Shown: piece after piece, positions 23,706 to 34,700 of the stretch
Layout: each line of letters starts with the position of its first letter
Numbering within the stretch: position 1 is the stretch's first letter
Source of the DNA: Henricia sp. BOLD:AAB3569
Taxonomy: Eukaryota; Echinodermata; Asteroidea; Spinulosida; Echinasteridae
Reading direction: 5' to 3'
Assembly (NCBI GenBank): GCA_037783545.1
Contig: JBBELK010000932.1
Coordinates: 1-64,000 of the forward strand
Length of the DNA stretch: 64,000 nt
The notes under the pieces: model-generated
Told to the model about the DNA's origin: nothing
The model's input: only the letters and a program-made list of their open reading frames with translations
Database searches by the model: none
Position numbers and translations under genes: made by a program

Positions 23706-23720
23706 CACCTCTTTGGTGTA

Positions 23721-23731
23721 CTCCTGACACG
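23721..23731 (+). other. 36 bp deletion junction, tgac microhomology (copy 2)
   Basis: Identical to the junction at 16955-16966, with the same linked gctctctg variant. Because the breakpoint and the linked substitution are shared, this is a copy of one event. The following A-run has one extra A (near 23796). Confidence 0.9.
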
Positions 23732-24290
23732 GCCCAGTTTGGGACGGGATTTTGGTCAAAGTGTGGTCCAAACGTCGGCAAATTTGGAGGTCGAAAAAAT
23801 GTTCCGACGAACTTCAAATTTTGCATGCTCCAAAGACTCTATATTGCGCACTTGTCCTAAAAAATTGACAGACTTTCGCCGGGAAATGGCAGAGAAATTT
23901 CAGAGTTTAGAAAAAAAGGGATTGGCGCTTCCTGGTTGCTCCCGCAACCTGTGGCTGTCTGTACACACCTCTTTGGTGTACTCCTGACTCGTGCGCATGC
24001 TCAGTCCTTCGGACTGTCGTTGACACGGCCCAGTTTGGGACGGGATTTTGGTCAAAGTGTGGTCCAAACGTCGGCAAATTTGGAGGTCGAAAAATGTTCC
24101 GACGAACTTCAAATTTTGCATGCTCCAAAGACTCTATATTGCGCACTTGTCCTAAAAAATTGACAGACTTTCGCCGGGAAATGGCAGAGAAATTTCAGAG
24201 TTTAGAAAAAAAGGGGTTGGCGCTTCCTGGTTGCTCCCGCAACCTGTGGCTGTCTGTACACACCTCTTTGGTGTACTCCTGACTCGTGCG

Positions 24291-24304
24291 CATGCTCAGT
24301 CCTT
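24291..24304 (+). repeat. Target-site duplication, left, SINE copy 1
   Basis: The 14-mer catgctcagtcctt belongs to the satellite and is repeated at the other end of the insertion. It ends within the loop of hairpin 3. Confidence 0.92.
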
Positions 24305-24317
24305 GGGGCGGTCGGGT

Positions 24318-24328
24318 TGGCGTACGGG
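24318..24328 (+). promoter_or_regulatory. RNA polymerase III A box of SINE copy 1
   Basis: TGGCGTACGGG matches the TGGCNNAGTGG consensus at all but two constrained positions. It begins 14 bases inside the element, so the tRNA-like head probably starts near 24311 after a short GC-rich leader. Confidence 0.75.
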
Positions 24329-24360
24329 TTCTTTCCTCGCCTTTCACCTCTGGGGTCCCG

Positions 24361-24371
24361 GGTTCGAATCC
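24361..24371 (+). promoter_or_regulatory. RNA polymerase III B box of SINE copy 1
   Basis: GGTTCGAATCC is a perfect match to the B box consensus GGTTCGANTCC. It lies in the T-loop position of a tRNA-like arm, in correct order and spacing after the A box. Confidence 0.9.
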
Positions 24372-24507
24372 GGGGCGTGTATGTGGATTGGGTTTTCCCC
24401 TGGGGCATTTCTCTGGGGGTTTTCCTCCCACTTCTAAAACTGCAACTCCTTCTTCGTCATCTCAAGTTGATAATATAGTATAGTTAAAGCTAAAACCGTA
24501 TAGTTAA

Positions 24508-24540
24508 TGGCATAAAGGGCCTTAGTTGCCGAAGATGCCA
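24508..24540 (+). other. Inverted repeat near the SINE 3' end (copy 1)
   Basis: The 6-base arms TGGCAT and ATGCCA enclose a 21-base loop just upstream of the (AAC)n tail. A 3' stem-loop is a common feature recognised by the reverse transcriptase of a partner LINE. That role here is inferred from position only. The same structure is at 26490-26522 in copy 2. Confidence 0.5.
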
Positions 24541-24564
24541 TAAAATATACAACAACAACAACAA

Positions 24565-24578
24565 CATGCTCAGTCCTT
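24565..24578 (+). repeat. Target-site duplication, right, SINE copy 1
   Basis: Exact copy of the left 14-mer, directly after the (AAC)n tail. The satellite then continues with cggactg in register. Confidence 0.92.
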
Positions 24579-24884
24579 CGGACTGTCGTTGACACGGCCC
24601 AGTTTGGGACGGGATTTTGGTCAAAGTGTGGTCCAAACGTCGGCAAATTTGGAGGTCGAAAAATTTTCCGACGAACTTCAAATTTTGCATGCTCCAAAGA
24701 CTCTATATTGCGCACTTGTCCTAAAAAATTGACAGACTTTCGCCGGGAAATGGCAGAGAAATTTCAGAGTTTAGAAAACAAAGGGGTTGGCGCTTCCTGG
24801 TTGCTCCCGCAACCTGTGGCTGTCTGTACACACCTCTTTGGTGTACTCCTGACTCGTGCGCATGCTCAGTCCTTCGGACTGTCG

Positions 24885-24896
24885 TTGACAAAAATG
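24885..24896 (+). other. 65 bp deletion junction downstream of SINE copy 1
   Basis: The sequence runs gttgaca directly into aaaatgttcc. The 65 bases between the two points, including the cccagtttggg segment and the left arm of inverted repeat 4, are missing. The left breakpoint lies about ten bases after hairpin 3. This shortened monomer explains most of why the two SINEs are 1982 bp apart. Confidence 0.88.
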
Positions 24897-26272
24897 TTCC
24901 GACGAACTTCAAATTTTGCATGCTCCAAAGACTCTATATTGCGCACTTGTCCTAAAAAATTGACAGACTTTCGCCGGGAAATGGCAGAGAAATTTCAGAG
25001 TTTAGAAAAAAAGGGGTTGGCGCTTCCTGGTTGCTCCCGCAACCTGTGGCTGTCTGTACACACTTCTTTGGTGTACTCCTGACTCGTGCGCATGCTCAGT
25101 CCTTCGGACTGTCGTTGACACGGCCCAGTTTGGGACGGGATTTTGGTCAAAGTGTGGTCCAAACGTCGGCAAATTTGGAGGTCGAAAAATGTTCCAACGA
25201 ACTTCAAATTTTGCATGCTCCAAAGACTCTATATTGCGCACTTGTCCTAAAAAATTGACAGACTTTCGCCGGGAAATGGCAGAGAAATTTCAGAGTTTAG
25301 AAAAAAAAGGGATTGGCGCTTCCTGGTTGCTCCCGCAACCTGTGGCTGTCTGTACACACCTCTTTGGTGTACTCCTGACTCGTGCGCATGCTCAGTCCTT
25401 CGGACTGTCGTTGACACGGCCCAGTTTGGGACGGGATTTTGGTCAAAGTGTGGTCCAAACGTCGGCAAATTTGGAGGTCGAAAAATGTTCCGACGAACTT
25501 CAAATTTTGCATGCTCCAAAGACTCTATATTGCGCACTTGTCCTAAAAAATTGACAGACTTTCGCCGGGAAATGGCAGAGAAATTTCAGAGTTTAGAAAA
25601 AAAGGGGTTGGCGTTCCTGGTTGCTCCCGCAACCTGTGGCTGTCTGTACACACCTCTTTGGTGTACTCCTGACTCGTGCGCATGCTCAGTCCTTCGGACT
25701 GTCGTTGACACGGCCCAGTTTGGGACGGGATTTTGGTCAAAGTGTGGTCCAAACGTCGGCAAATTTGGAGGTCGAAAAATGTTCCGACGAACTTCAAATT
25801 TTGCATGCTCCAAAGACTCTATATTGCGCACTTGTCCTAAAAAATTGACAGACTTTCGCCGGGAAATGGCAGAGAAATTTCAGAGTTTAGAAAAAAAAGG
25901 GGTTGGCGCTTCCTGGTTGCTCCCGCAACCTGTGGCTGTCTGTACACACCTCTTTGGTGTACTCCTGACTCGTGCGCATGCTCAGTCCTTCGGACTGTCG
26001 TTGACACGGCCCAGTTTGGGACGGGATTTTGGTCAAAGTGTGGTCCAAACGTCGGCAAATTCGGAGGTCGAAAAATGTTCCGACGAACTTCAAATTTTGC
26101 ATGCTCCAAAGACTCTATATTGCGCACTTGTCCTAAAAAATTGACAGACTTTCGCCGGAAAATGGCAGAGAAATTTCAGAGTTTAGAAAAAAAAGGGGTT
26201 GGCGCTTCCTGGTTGCTCCCGCAACCTGTGGCTGTCTGTACACACCTCTTTGGTGTACTCCTGACTCGTGCG

Positions 26273-26286
26273 CATGCTCAGTCCTT
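26273..26286 (+). repeat. Target-site duplication, left, SINE copy 2
   Basis: catgctcagtcctt, the same 14-mer as at copy 1. Confidence 0.92.
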
Positions 26287-26299
26287 GGGGCGGTCGGGT

Positions 26300-26310
26300 T
26301 GGCGTACGGG
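26300..26310 (+). promoter_or_regulatory. RNA polymerase III A box of SINE copy 2
   Basis: Same near-consensus motif as in copy 1, 43 bp before the B box. Confidence 0.75.
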
Positions 26311-26342
26311 TTCTTTCCTCGCCTTTCACCTCTGGGGTCCCG

Positions 26343-26353
26343 GGTTCGAATCC
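26343..26353 (+). promoter_or_regulatory. RNA polymerase III B box of SINE copy 2
   Basis: Perfect match to GGTTCGANTCC, as in copy 1. Confidence 0.9.
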
Positions 26354-26546
26354 GGGGCGTGTATGTGGATTGGGTTTTCCCCTGGGGCATTTCTCTGGGG
26401 GTTTTCCTCCCACTTCTAAAACTGCAACTCCTTCTTCGTCATCTCAAGTTGATAATATAGTATAGTTAAAGCTAAAACCGTATAGTTAATGGCATAAAGG
26501 GCCTTAGTTGCCGAAGATGCCATAAAATATACAACAACAACAACAA

Positions 26547-26560
26547 CATGCTCAGTCCTT
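26547..26560 (+). repeat. Target-site duplication, right, SINE copy 2
   Basis: Exact repeat of the left 14-mer after the (AAC)n tail. The satellite resumes in register with cggactg. Confidence 0.92.
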
Positions 26561-26999
26561 CGGACTGTCGTTGACACGGCCCAGTTTGGGACGGGATTTT
26601 GGTCAAAGTGTGGTCCAAACGTCGGCAAATTTGGAGGTCGAAAAATGTTCCGACGAACTTCAAATTTTGCATGCTCCAAAGACTCTATATTGCGCACTTG
26701 TCCTAAAAAATTGACAGACTTTCGCCGGGAAATGGCAGAGAAATTTCAGAGTTTAGAAAAAAAGGGGTTGGCGCTTCCTGGTTGCTCCCGCAACCTGTGG
26801 CTGTCTGTACACACCTCTTTGGTGTACTCCTGACTCGTGCGCATGCTCAGTCCTTCGGACTGTCGTTGACACGGCCCAGTTTGGGACGGGATTTTGGTCA
26901 AAGTGTGGTCCAAACGTCGGCAAATTTGGAGGTCGAAAAATGTTCCGACGAACTTCAAATTTTGCATGCTCCAAAGACTCTATATTGCGCACTTGTCCT

Positions 27000-29900
27000 A
27001 AAAAATTGACAGACTTTCGCCGGGAAATGGCAGAGAAATTTCAGAGTTTAGAAAAAAAAGGGGTTGGCGCTTCCTGGATGCTCCCGCAACCTGTGGCTGT
27101 CTGTACACACCTCTTTGGTGTACTCCTGACTCGTGCGCATGCTCAGTCCTTCGGACTGTCGTTGACACGGCCCAGTTTGGGACGGGATTTTGGTCAAAGT
27201 GTGGTCCAAACGTCGGCAAATTTGGAGGTCGAAAAATGTTCCGACGAACTTCAAATTTTGCATGCTCCAAAGACTCTATATTGCGCACTTGTCCTAAAAA
27301 ATTGACAGACTTTCGCCGGGAAATGGCAGAGAAATTTCAGAGTTTAGAAAAAAAAAGGGGTTGGCGCTTCCTGGATGCTCCCGCAACCTGTGGCTGTCTG
27401 TACACACCTCTTTGGTGTACTCCTGACTCGTGCGCATGCTCAGTCCTTCGGACTGTCGTTGACACGGCCCAGTTTGGGACGAGATTTTGGTCAAAGTGTG
27501 GTCCAAACGTCGGCAAATTTGGAGGTCGAAAAATGTTCCGACGAACTTCAAATTTTGCATGCTCCAAAGACTCTATATTGCGCACTTGTCCTAAACAATT
27601 GACAGACTTTCGCCGGGAAATGGCAGAGAAATTTCAGAGTTTAGAAAAAAAAGGGGTTGGCGCTTCCTGGTTGCTCCCGCAACCTGTGGCTGTCTGTACA
27701 CACCTCTTTGGTGTACTCCTGACTCGTGCGCATGCTCAGTCCTTCGGACTGTCGTTGACACGGCCCAGTTTGGGACGGGATTTTGGTCAAAGTGTGGTCC
27801 AAACGTCGGCAAATTTGGAGGTCGAAAAATGTTCCGACGAACTTCAAATTTTGCATGCTCCAAAGACTCTATATTGCGCACTTGTCCTAAACAATTGACA
27901 GACTTTCGCCGGGAAATGGCAGAGAAATTTCAGAGTTTAGAAAAAAAAGGGGTTGGCGCTTCCTGGTTGCTCCCGCAACCTGTGGCTGTCTGTACACACC
28001 TCTTTGGTGTACTCCTGACTCGTGCGCATGCTCAGTCCTTCGGACTGTCGTTGACACGGCCCAGTTTGGGACGGGATTTTGGTCAAAGTGTGGTCCAAAC
28101 ATCGGCAAATTTGGAGGTCGAAAAATGTTCCGACGAACTTCAAATTTTGCATGCTCCAAAGACTCTATATTGCGCACTTGTCCTAAAAAATTGACAGACT
28201 TTCGCCGGGAAATGGCAGAGAAATTTCAGAGTTTAGAAAAAAAAGGGGTTGGCGCTTCCTGGTTGCTCCCGCAACCTGTGGCTGTCTGTACACACCTCTT
28301 TGGTGTACTCCTGACTCGTGCGCATGCTCAGTCCTTCGGACTTTCGTTGACACGGCCCAGTTTGGGACGGGATTTTGGTCAAAGTGTGGTCCAAACGTCG
28401 GCAAATTTGGAGGTCGAAAAATGTTCCGACGAACTTCAAATTTTGCATGCTCCAAAGACTCTATATTGCGCACTTGTCCTAAACAATTGACAGACTTTCG
28501 CCGGGAAATGGCAGAGAAATTTCAGAGTTTAGAAAAAAAAGGGGTTGGCGCTTCCTGGTTGCTCCCGCAACCTGTGGCTGTCTGTACACACCTCTTTGGT
28601 GTACTCCTGACTCGTGCGCATGCTCAGTCCTTCGGACTGTCGTTGACACGGCCCAGTTTGGGACGGGATTTTGGTCAAAGTGTGGTCCAAACGTCGGCAA
28701 ATTTGGAGGTCGAAAAATGTTCCGACGAACTTCAAATTTTGCATGCTCCAAAGACTCTATATTGCGCACTTGTCCTAAACAATTGACAGACTTTCGCCGG
28801 GAAATGGCAGATAAATTTCAGAGTTTAGAAAAAAAAGGGGTTGGCGCTTCCTGGTTGCTCCCGCAACCTGTGGCTGTCTGTACACACCTCTTTGGTGTAC
28901 TCCTGACTCGTGCGCATGCTCAGTCCTTCGGACTGTCGTTGACACGGCCCAGTTTGGGACGGGATTTTGGTCAAAGTGTGGTCCAAACATCGGCAAATTT
29001 GGAGGTCGAAAAATGTTCCGACGAACTTCAAATTTTACATGCTCCAAAGACTCTATATTGCGCACTTGTCCTAAAAAATTGACAGACTTTCGCCGGGAAA
29101 TGGCAGAGAAATTTCAGAGTTTAGAAAAAAAAGGGGTTGGCGCTTCCTGGTTGCTCCCGCAACCTGTGGCTGTCTGTACACACCTCTTTGGTGTACTCCT
29201 GACTCGTGCGCATGCTCAGTCCTTCGGACTTTCGTTGACACGGCCCAGTTTGGGACGGGATTTTGGTCAAAGTGTGGTCCAAACGTCGGCAAATTTGGAG
29301 GTCGAAAAATGTTCCGACGAACTTCAAATTTTGCATGCTCCAAAGACTCTATATTGCGCACTTGTCCTAAAAAATTGACAGACTTTCGCCGGGAAATGGC
29401 AGAGAAATTTCAGAGTTTAGAAAAAAAAGGGGTTGGCGCTTCCTGGTTGCTCCCGCAACCTATGGCTGTCTGTACACACCTCTTTGGCGTACTCCTGACT
29501 CGTGCGCATGCTCAGTCCTTCGGACTGTCGTTGACACGGCCCAGTTTGGGACGGGATTTTGGTCAAAGTGTGGTCCAAACGTCGGCAAATTTGGAGGTCG
29601 AAAAATGTTCCGACGAACTTCAAATTTTGCATGCTCCAAAGACTCCATATTGCGCACTTGTCCTAAAAAATTGACAGACTTTCGCCGGGAAATGGCAGAG
29701 AAATTTCAGAGTTTAGAAAAAAAAGGGGTTGGCGCTTCCTGGATGCTCCCGCAACCTGTGGCTGTCTGTACACACCTCTTTGGTGTACTCCTGACTCGTG
29801 CGCATGCTCAGTCCTTCGGACTGTCGTTGACACGGCCCAGTTTGGGACGGGATTTTGGTCAAAGTGTGGTCCAAACGTCGGCAAATTTGGAGGTCGAAAA

Positions 29901-32330
29901 ATGTTCCGACGAACTTCAAATTTTGCATGCTCCAAAGACTCTATATTGCGCACTTGTCCTAAAAAATTGACAGACTTTCGCCGGGAAATGGCAGAGAAAT
30001 TTCAGAGTTTAGAAAAAAAAAAGGGGTTGGCGCTTCCTGGATGCTCCCGCAACCTGTGGCTGTCTGTACACACCTCTTTGGTGTACTCCTGACTCGTGCG
30101 CATGCTCAGTCCTTCGGACTGTCGTTGACACGGCCCAGTTTGGGACGAGATTTTGGTCAAAGTGTGGTCCAAACGTCGGCAAATTTGGAGGTCGAAAAAT
30201 GTTCCGACGAACTTCAAATTTTGCATGCTCCAAAGACTCTATATTGCGCACTTGTCCTAAACAATTGACAGACTTTCGCCGGGAAATGGCAGAGAAATTT
30301 CAGAGTTTAGAAAAAAAAGGGGTTGGCGCTTCCTGGTTGCTCCCGCAACCTGTGGCTGTCTGTACACACCTCTTTGGTGTACTCCTGACTCGTGCGCATG
30401 CTCAGTCCTTCGGACTGTCGTTGACACGGCCCAGTTTGGGACGGGATTTTGGTCAAAGTGTGGTCCAAACGTCGGCAAATTTGGAGGTCGAAAAATGTTC
30501 CGACGAACTTCAAATTTTGCATGCTCCAAAGACTCTATATTGCGCACTTGTCCTAAACAATTGACAGACTTTCGCCGGGAAATGGCAGAGAAATTTCAGA
30601 GTTTAGAAAAAAAAGGGGTTGGCGCTTCCTGGTTGCTCCCGCAACCTGTGGCTGTCTGTACACACCTCTTTGGTGTACTCCTGACTCGTGCGCATGCTCA
30701 GTCCTTCGGACTGTCGTTGACACGGCCCAGTTTGGGACGGGATTTTGGTCAAAGTGTGGTCCAAACATCGGCAAATTTGGAGGTCGAAAAATGTTCCGAC
30801 GAACTTCAAATTTTGCATGCTCCAAAGACTCTATATTGCGCACTTGTCCTAAAAAATTGACAGACTTTCGCCGGGAAATGGCAGAGAAATTTCAGAGTTT
30901 AGAAAAAAAAGGGGTTGGCGCTTCCTGGTTGCTCCCGCAACCTGTGGCTGTCTGTACACACCTCTTTGGTGTACTCCTGACTCGTGCGCATGCTCAGTCC
31001 TTCGGACTTTCGTTGACACGGCCCAGTTTGGGACGGGGTTTTGGTCAAAGTGTGGTCCAAACGTCGGCAAATTTGGAGGTCGAAAAATGTTCCGACGAAC
31101 TTCAAATTTTGCATGCTCCAAAGACTCTATATTGCGCACTTGTCCTAAACAATTGACAGACTTTCGCCGGGAAATGGCAGAGAAATTTCAGAGTTTAGAA
31201 AAAAAAGGGGTTGGCGCTTCCTGGTTGCTCCCGCAACCTGTGGCTGTCTGTACACACCTCTTTGGTGTACTCCTGACTCGTGCGCATGCTCAGTCCTTCG
31301 GACTGTCGTTGACACGGCCCAGTTTGGGACGGGATTTTGGTCAAAGTGTGGTCCAAACGTCGGCAAATTTGGAGGTCGAAAAATGTTCCGACGAACTTCA
31401 AATTTTGCATGCTCCAAAGACTCTATATTGCGCACTTGTCCTAAACAATTGACAGACTTTCGCCGGGAAATGGCAGAGAAATTTCAGAGTTTAGAAAAAA
31501 AAGGGGTTGGCGCTTCCTGGTTGCTCCCGCAACCTGTGGCTGTCTGTACACACCTCTTTGGTGTACTCCTGACTCGTGCGCATGCTCAGTCCTTCGGACT
31601 GTCGTTGACACGGCCCAGTTTGGGACGGGATTTTGGTCAAAGTGTGGTCCAAACATCGGCAAATTTGGAGGTCGAAAAATGTTCCGACGAACTTCAAATT
31701 TTACATGCTCCAAAGACTCTATATTGCGCACTTGTCCTAAAAAATTGACAGACTTTCGCCGGGAAATGGCAGAGAAATTTCAGAGTTTAGAAAAAAAAGG
31801 GGTTGGCGCTTCCTGGTTGCTCCCGCAACCTGTGGCTGTCTGTACACACCTCTTTGGTGTACTCCTGACTCGTGCGCATGCTCAGTCCTTCGGACTTTCG
31901 TTGACACGGCCCAGTTTGGGACGGGATTTTGGTCAAAGTGTGGTCCAAACGTCGGCAAATTTGGAGGTCGAAAAATGTTCCGACGAACTTCAAATTTTGC
32001 ATGCTCCAAAGACTCTATATTGCGCACTTGTCCTAAAAAATTGACAGACTTTCGCCGGGAAATGGCAGAGAAATTTCAGAGTTTAGAAAAAAAGGGGTTG
32101 GCGCTTCCTGGTTGCTCCCGCAACCTATGGCTGTCTGTACACACCTCTTTGGCGTACTCCTGACTCGTGCGCATGCTCAGTCCTTCGGACTGTCGTTGAC
32201 ACGGCCCAGTTTGGGACGGGATTTTGGTCAAAGTGTGGTCCAAACGTCGGCAAATTTGGAGGTCGAAAAATGTTCCGACGAACTTCAAATTTTGCATGCT
32301 CCAAAGACTCCATATTGCGCACTTGTCCTA
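27000..32330 (+). repeat. 9-monomer higher-order repeat, two tandem copies, period about 2666 bp
   Basis: Markers recur at 2665-2666 bp: ctggatgc (27074/29739 and 27371/30037), gacgagatt (about 27478/30144), cctaaacaa (27590/30256 and 27886/30552), aaacatcgg (28098/30764 and 28985/31651), ggactttcg (about 28338/31004 and 29226/31892), ttttacatg (29034/31700), cctatggct (29459/32124) and ccatatt (about 29644/32310). Copy-private changes are few (gcagataaa near 28807, acggggttt near 31033), so the duplication is recent. Confidence 0.88.
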
Positions 32331-34700
32331 AAAAATTGACAGACTTTCGCCGGGAAATGGCAGAGAAATTTCAGAGTTTAGAAAAAAAAAGGGGTTGGCG
32401 CTTCCTGGTTGCTCCCGCAACCTGTGGCTGTCTGTACACACCTCTTTGGTGTACTCCTGACTCGTGCGCATGCTCAGTCCTTCGGACTGTCGTTGACACG
32501 GCCCAGTTTGGGACGGGATTTTGGTCAAAGTGTGGTCCAAACGTCGGCAAATTTGGAGGTCGAAAAATGTTCCGACGAACTTCAAATTTTGCATGCTCCA
32601 AAGACTCTATATTGCGCACTTGTCCTAAACAATTGACAGACTTTCGCCGGGAAATGGCAGAGAAATTTCAGAGTTTAGAAAAAAAAGGGGTTGGCGCTTC
32701 CTGGTTGCTCCCGCAACCTGTGGCTGTCTGTACACACCTCTTTGGTGTACTCCTGACTCGTGCGCATGCTCAGTCCTTCGGACTGTCGTTGACACGGCCC
32801 AGTTTGGGACGGGATTTTGGTCAAAGTGTGGTCCAAACATCGGCAAATTTGGAGGTCGAAAAATGTTCCGACGAACTTCAAATTTTACATGCTCCAAAGA
32901 CTCTATATTGCGCACTTGTCCTAAAAAATTGACAGACTTTCGCCGGGAAATGGCAGAGAAATTTCAGAGTTTAGAAAAAAAAGGGGTTGGCGCTTCCTGG
33001 TTGCTCCCGCAACCTGTGGCTGTCTGTACACACCTCTTTGGTGTACTCCTGACTCGTGCGCATGCTCAGTCCTTCGGACTTTCGTTGACACGGCCCAGTT
33101 TGGGACGGGATTTTGGTCAAAGTGTGGTCCAAACGTCGGCAAATTTGGAGGTCGAAAAATGTTCCGACGAACTTCAAATTTTGCATGCTCCAAAGACTCT
33201 ATATTGCGCACTTGTCCTAAAAAATTGACAGACTTTCGCCGGGAAATGGCAGAGAAATTTCAGAGTTTAGAAAAAAAGGGGTTGGCGCTTCCTGGTTGCT
33301 CCCGCAACCTATGGCTGTCTGTACACACCTCTTTGGCGTACTCCTGACTCGTGCGCATGCTCAGTCCTTCGGACTGTCGTTGACACGGCCCAGTTTGGGA
33401 CGGGATTTTGGTCAAAGTGTGGTCCAAACGTCGGCAAATTTGGAGGTCGAAAAATGTTCCGACGAACTTCAAATTTTGCATGCTCCAAAGACTCCATATT
33501 GCGCACTTGTCCTAAAAAATTGACAGACTTTCGCCGGGAAATGGCAGAGAAATTTCAGAGTTTAGAAAAAAAAAGGGGTTGGCGCTTCCTGGTTGCTCCC
33601 GCAACCTGTGGCTGTCTGTACACACCTCTTTGGTGTACTCCTGACTCGTGCGCATGCTCAGTCCTTCGGACTGTCGTTGACACGGCCCAGTTTGGGACGG
33701 GATTTTGGTCAAAGTGTGGTCCAAACGTCGGCAAATTTGGAGGTCGAAAAATGTTCCGACGAACTTCAAATTTTGCATGCTCCAAAGACTCTATATTGCG
33801 CACTTGTCCTAAACAATTGACAGACTTTCGCCGGGAAATGGCAGAGAAATTTCAGAGTTTAGACAAAAAAGGGGTTGGCGCTTCCTGGTTGCTCCCGCAA
33901 CCTGTGGCTGTCTGTACACACCTCTTTGGTGTACTCCTGACTCGTGCGCATGCTCAGTCCTTCGGACTGTCGTTGACACGGCCCAGTTTGGGACGGGATT
34001 TTGGTCAAAGTGTGGTCCAAACATCGGCAAATTTGGAGGTCGAAAAATGTTCCGACGAACTTCAAATTTTGCATGCTCCAAAGACTCTATATTGCGCACT
34101 TGTCCTAAAAAATTGACAGACTTTCGCCGGGAAATGGCAGAGAAATTTCAGAGTTTAGAAAAAAAAGGGGTTGGCGCTTTCTGGTTGCTCCCGCAACCTG
34201 TGGCTGTCTGTACACACCTCTTTGGTGTACTCCTGACTCGTGCGCATGCTCAGTCCTTCGGACTTTCGTTGACACGGCCCAGTTTGTGACGGGATTTTGG
34301 TCAAAGTGTGGTCCAAACGTCGGCAAATTTGGAGGTCGAAAAATGTTCCGACGAACTTCAAATTTTGCATGCTCCAAAGACTCTATATTGCGCACTTGTC
34401 CTAAAAAATTGACAGACTTTCGCCGGGAAATGGCAGAGAAATTTCAGAGTTTAGAAAAAAAAGGGGTTGGCGCTTCCTGGTTGCTCCCGCAACCTATGGC
34501 TGGTTGTACACACCTCTTTGGCGTACTCCTGACTCGTGCGCATGCTCAGTCCTTCGGACTGTCGTTGACACGGCCCAGTTTGGGACGGGATTTTGGTCAA
34601 AGTGTGGTCCAAACGTCGGCAAATTTGGAGGTCGAAAAATGTTCCGACGAACTTCAAATTTTGCATGCTCCAAAGACTCCATATTGCGCACTTGTCCTAA
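32331..34700 (+). repeat. 4-monomer higher-order repeat, two tandem copies, period about 1184 bp
   Basis: This is the last four monomers of the preceding 9-mer repeated twice more. The ordered set is cctaaacaa (32625/33808), aaacatcgg (32836/34021), ggactttcg (about 33076/34260), cctatggct (33308/34493) and ccatatt (about 33494/34678). ttttacatg (about 32884) is absent in the second copy. An unequal crossover that dropped five monomers explains the shorter form. Confidence 0.85.

Larger units (their letters stand above)
24305..24564 (+). mobile_element. tRNA-derived SINE, copy 1 (260 bp, complete)
   Basis: This is a non-autonomous retroposon with no coding capacity. Its 5' part is tRNA-like: a near-consensus A box (24318-24328) and a perfect B box (24361-24371) about 43 bp apart, as in tRNA genes. 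The T-arm is recognisable with one mismatch, while the anticodon arm is degenerate. The body follows (about 24380-24507), with a 10 bp direct repeat gtatagttaa at 24478 and 24498. The 3' end has an inverted repeat (24508-24540) and an (AAC)n tail. A 14 bp target-site duplication flanks it, as expected from LINE-driven target-primed reverse transcription. It is inserted in the loop of satellite hairpin 3. TTTT runs at 24393 and 24420 could stop polymerase III early. The family is not identified. Confidence 0.92.
26287..26546 (+). mobile_element. tRNA-derived SINE, copy 2 (260 bp, identical to copy 1)
   Basis: By eye this copy is base-for-base identical to 24305-24564. It has the same A box (26300-26310), perfect B box (26343-26353), body, 3' inverted repeat and (AAC)n tail, and is inserted at the same base of the monomer with the same 14 bp duplication. 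Two independent insertions would not give identical elements at an identical position, so this is a secondary copy made by satellite recombination. The flanking monomers are not identical: upstream, attcggag at 26059 and ccggaaaat near 26155; downstream, atgttcc at 26645 where copy 1 has attttcc. The exchanged segment therefore ended close to the SINE. Confidence 0.92.

Noticed and set aside
24311-24380. Functional tRNA gene
   Set aside because: A and B boxes are present, but I cannot pair a proper acceptor stem or anticodon arm, the T-stem has a mismatch, and the unit is followed by a SINE body and tail inside a target-site duplication.
24195-24431. Minus-strand open frame crossing the SINE boundary
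   Set aside because: It joins satellite antisense to SINE antisense, and an identical SINE frame recurs at copy 2. It is a by-product of the insertion.
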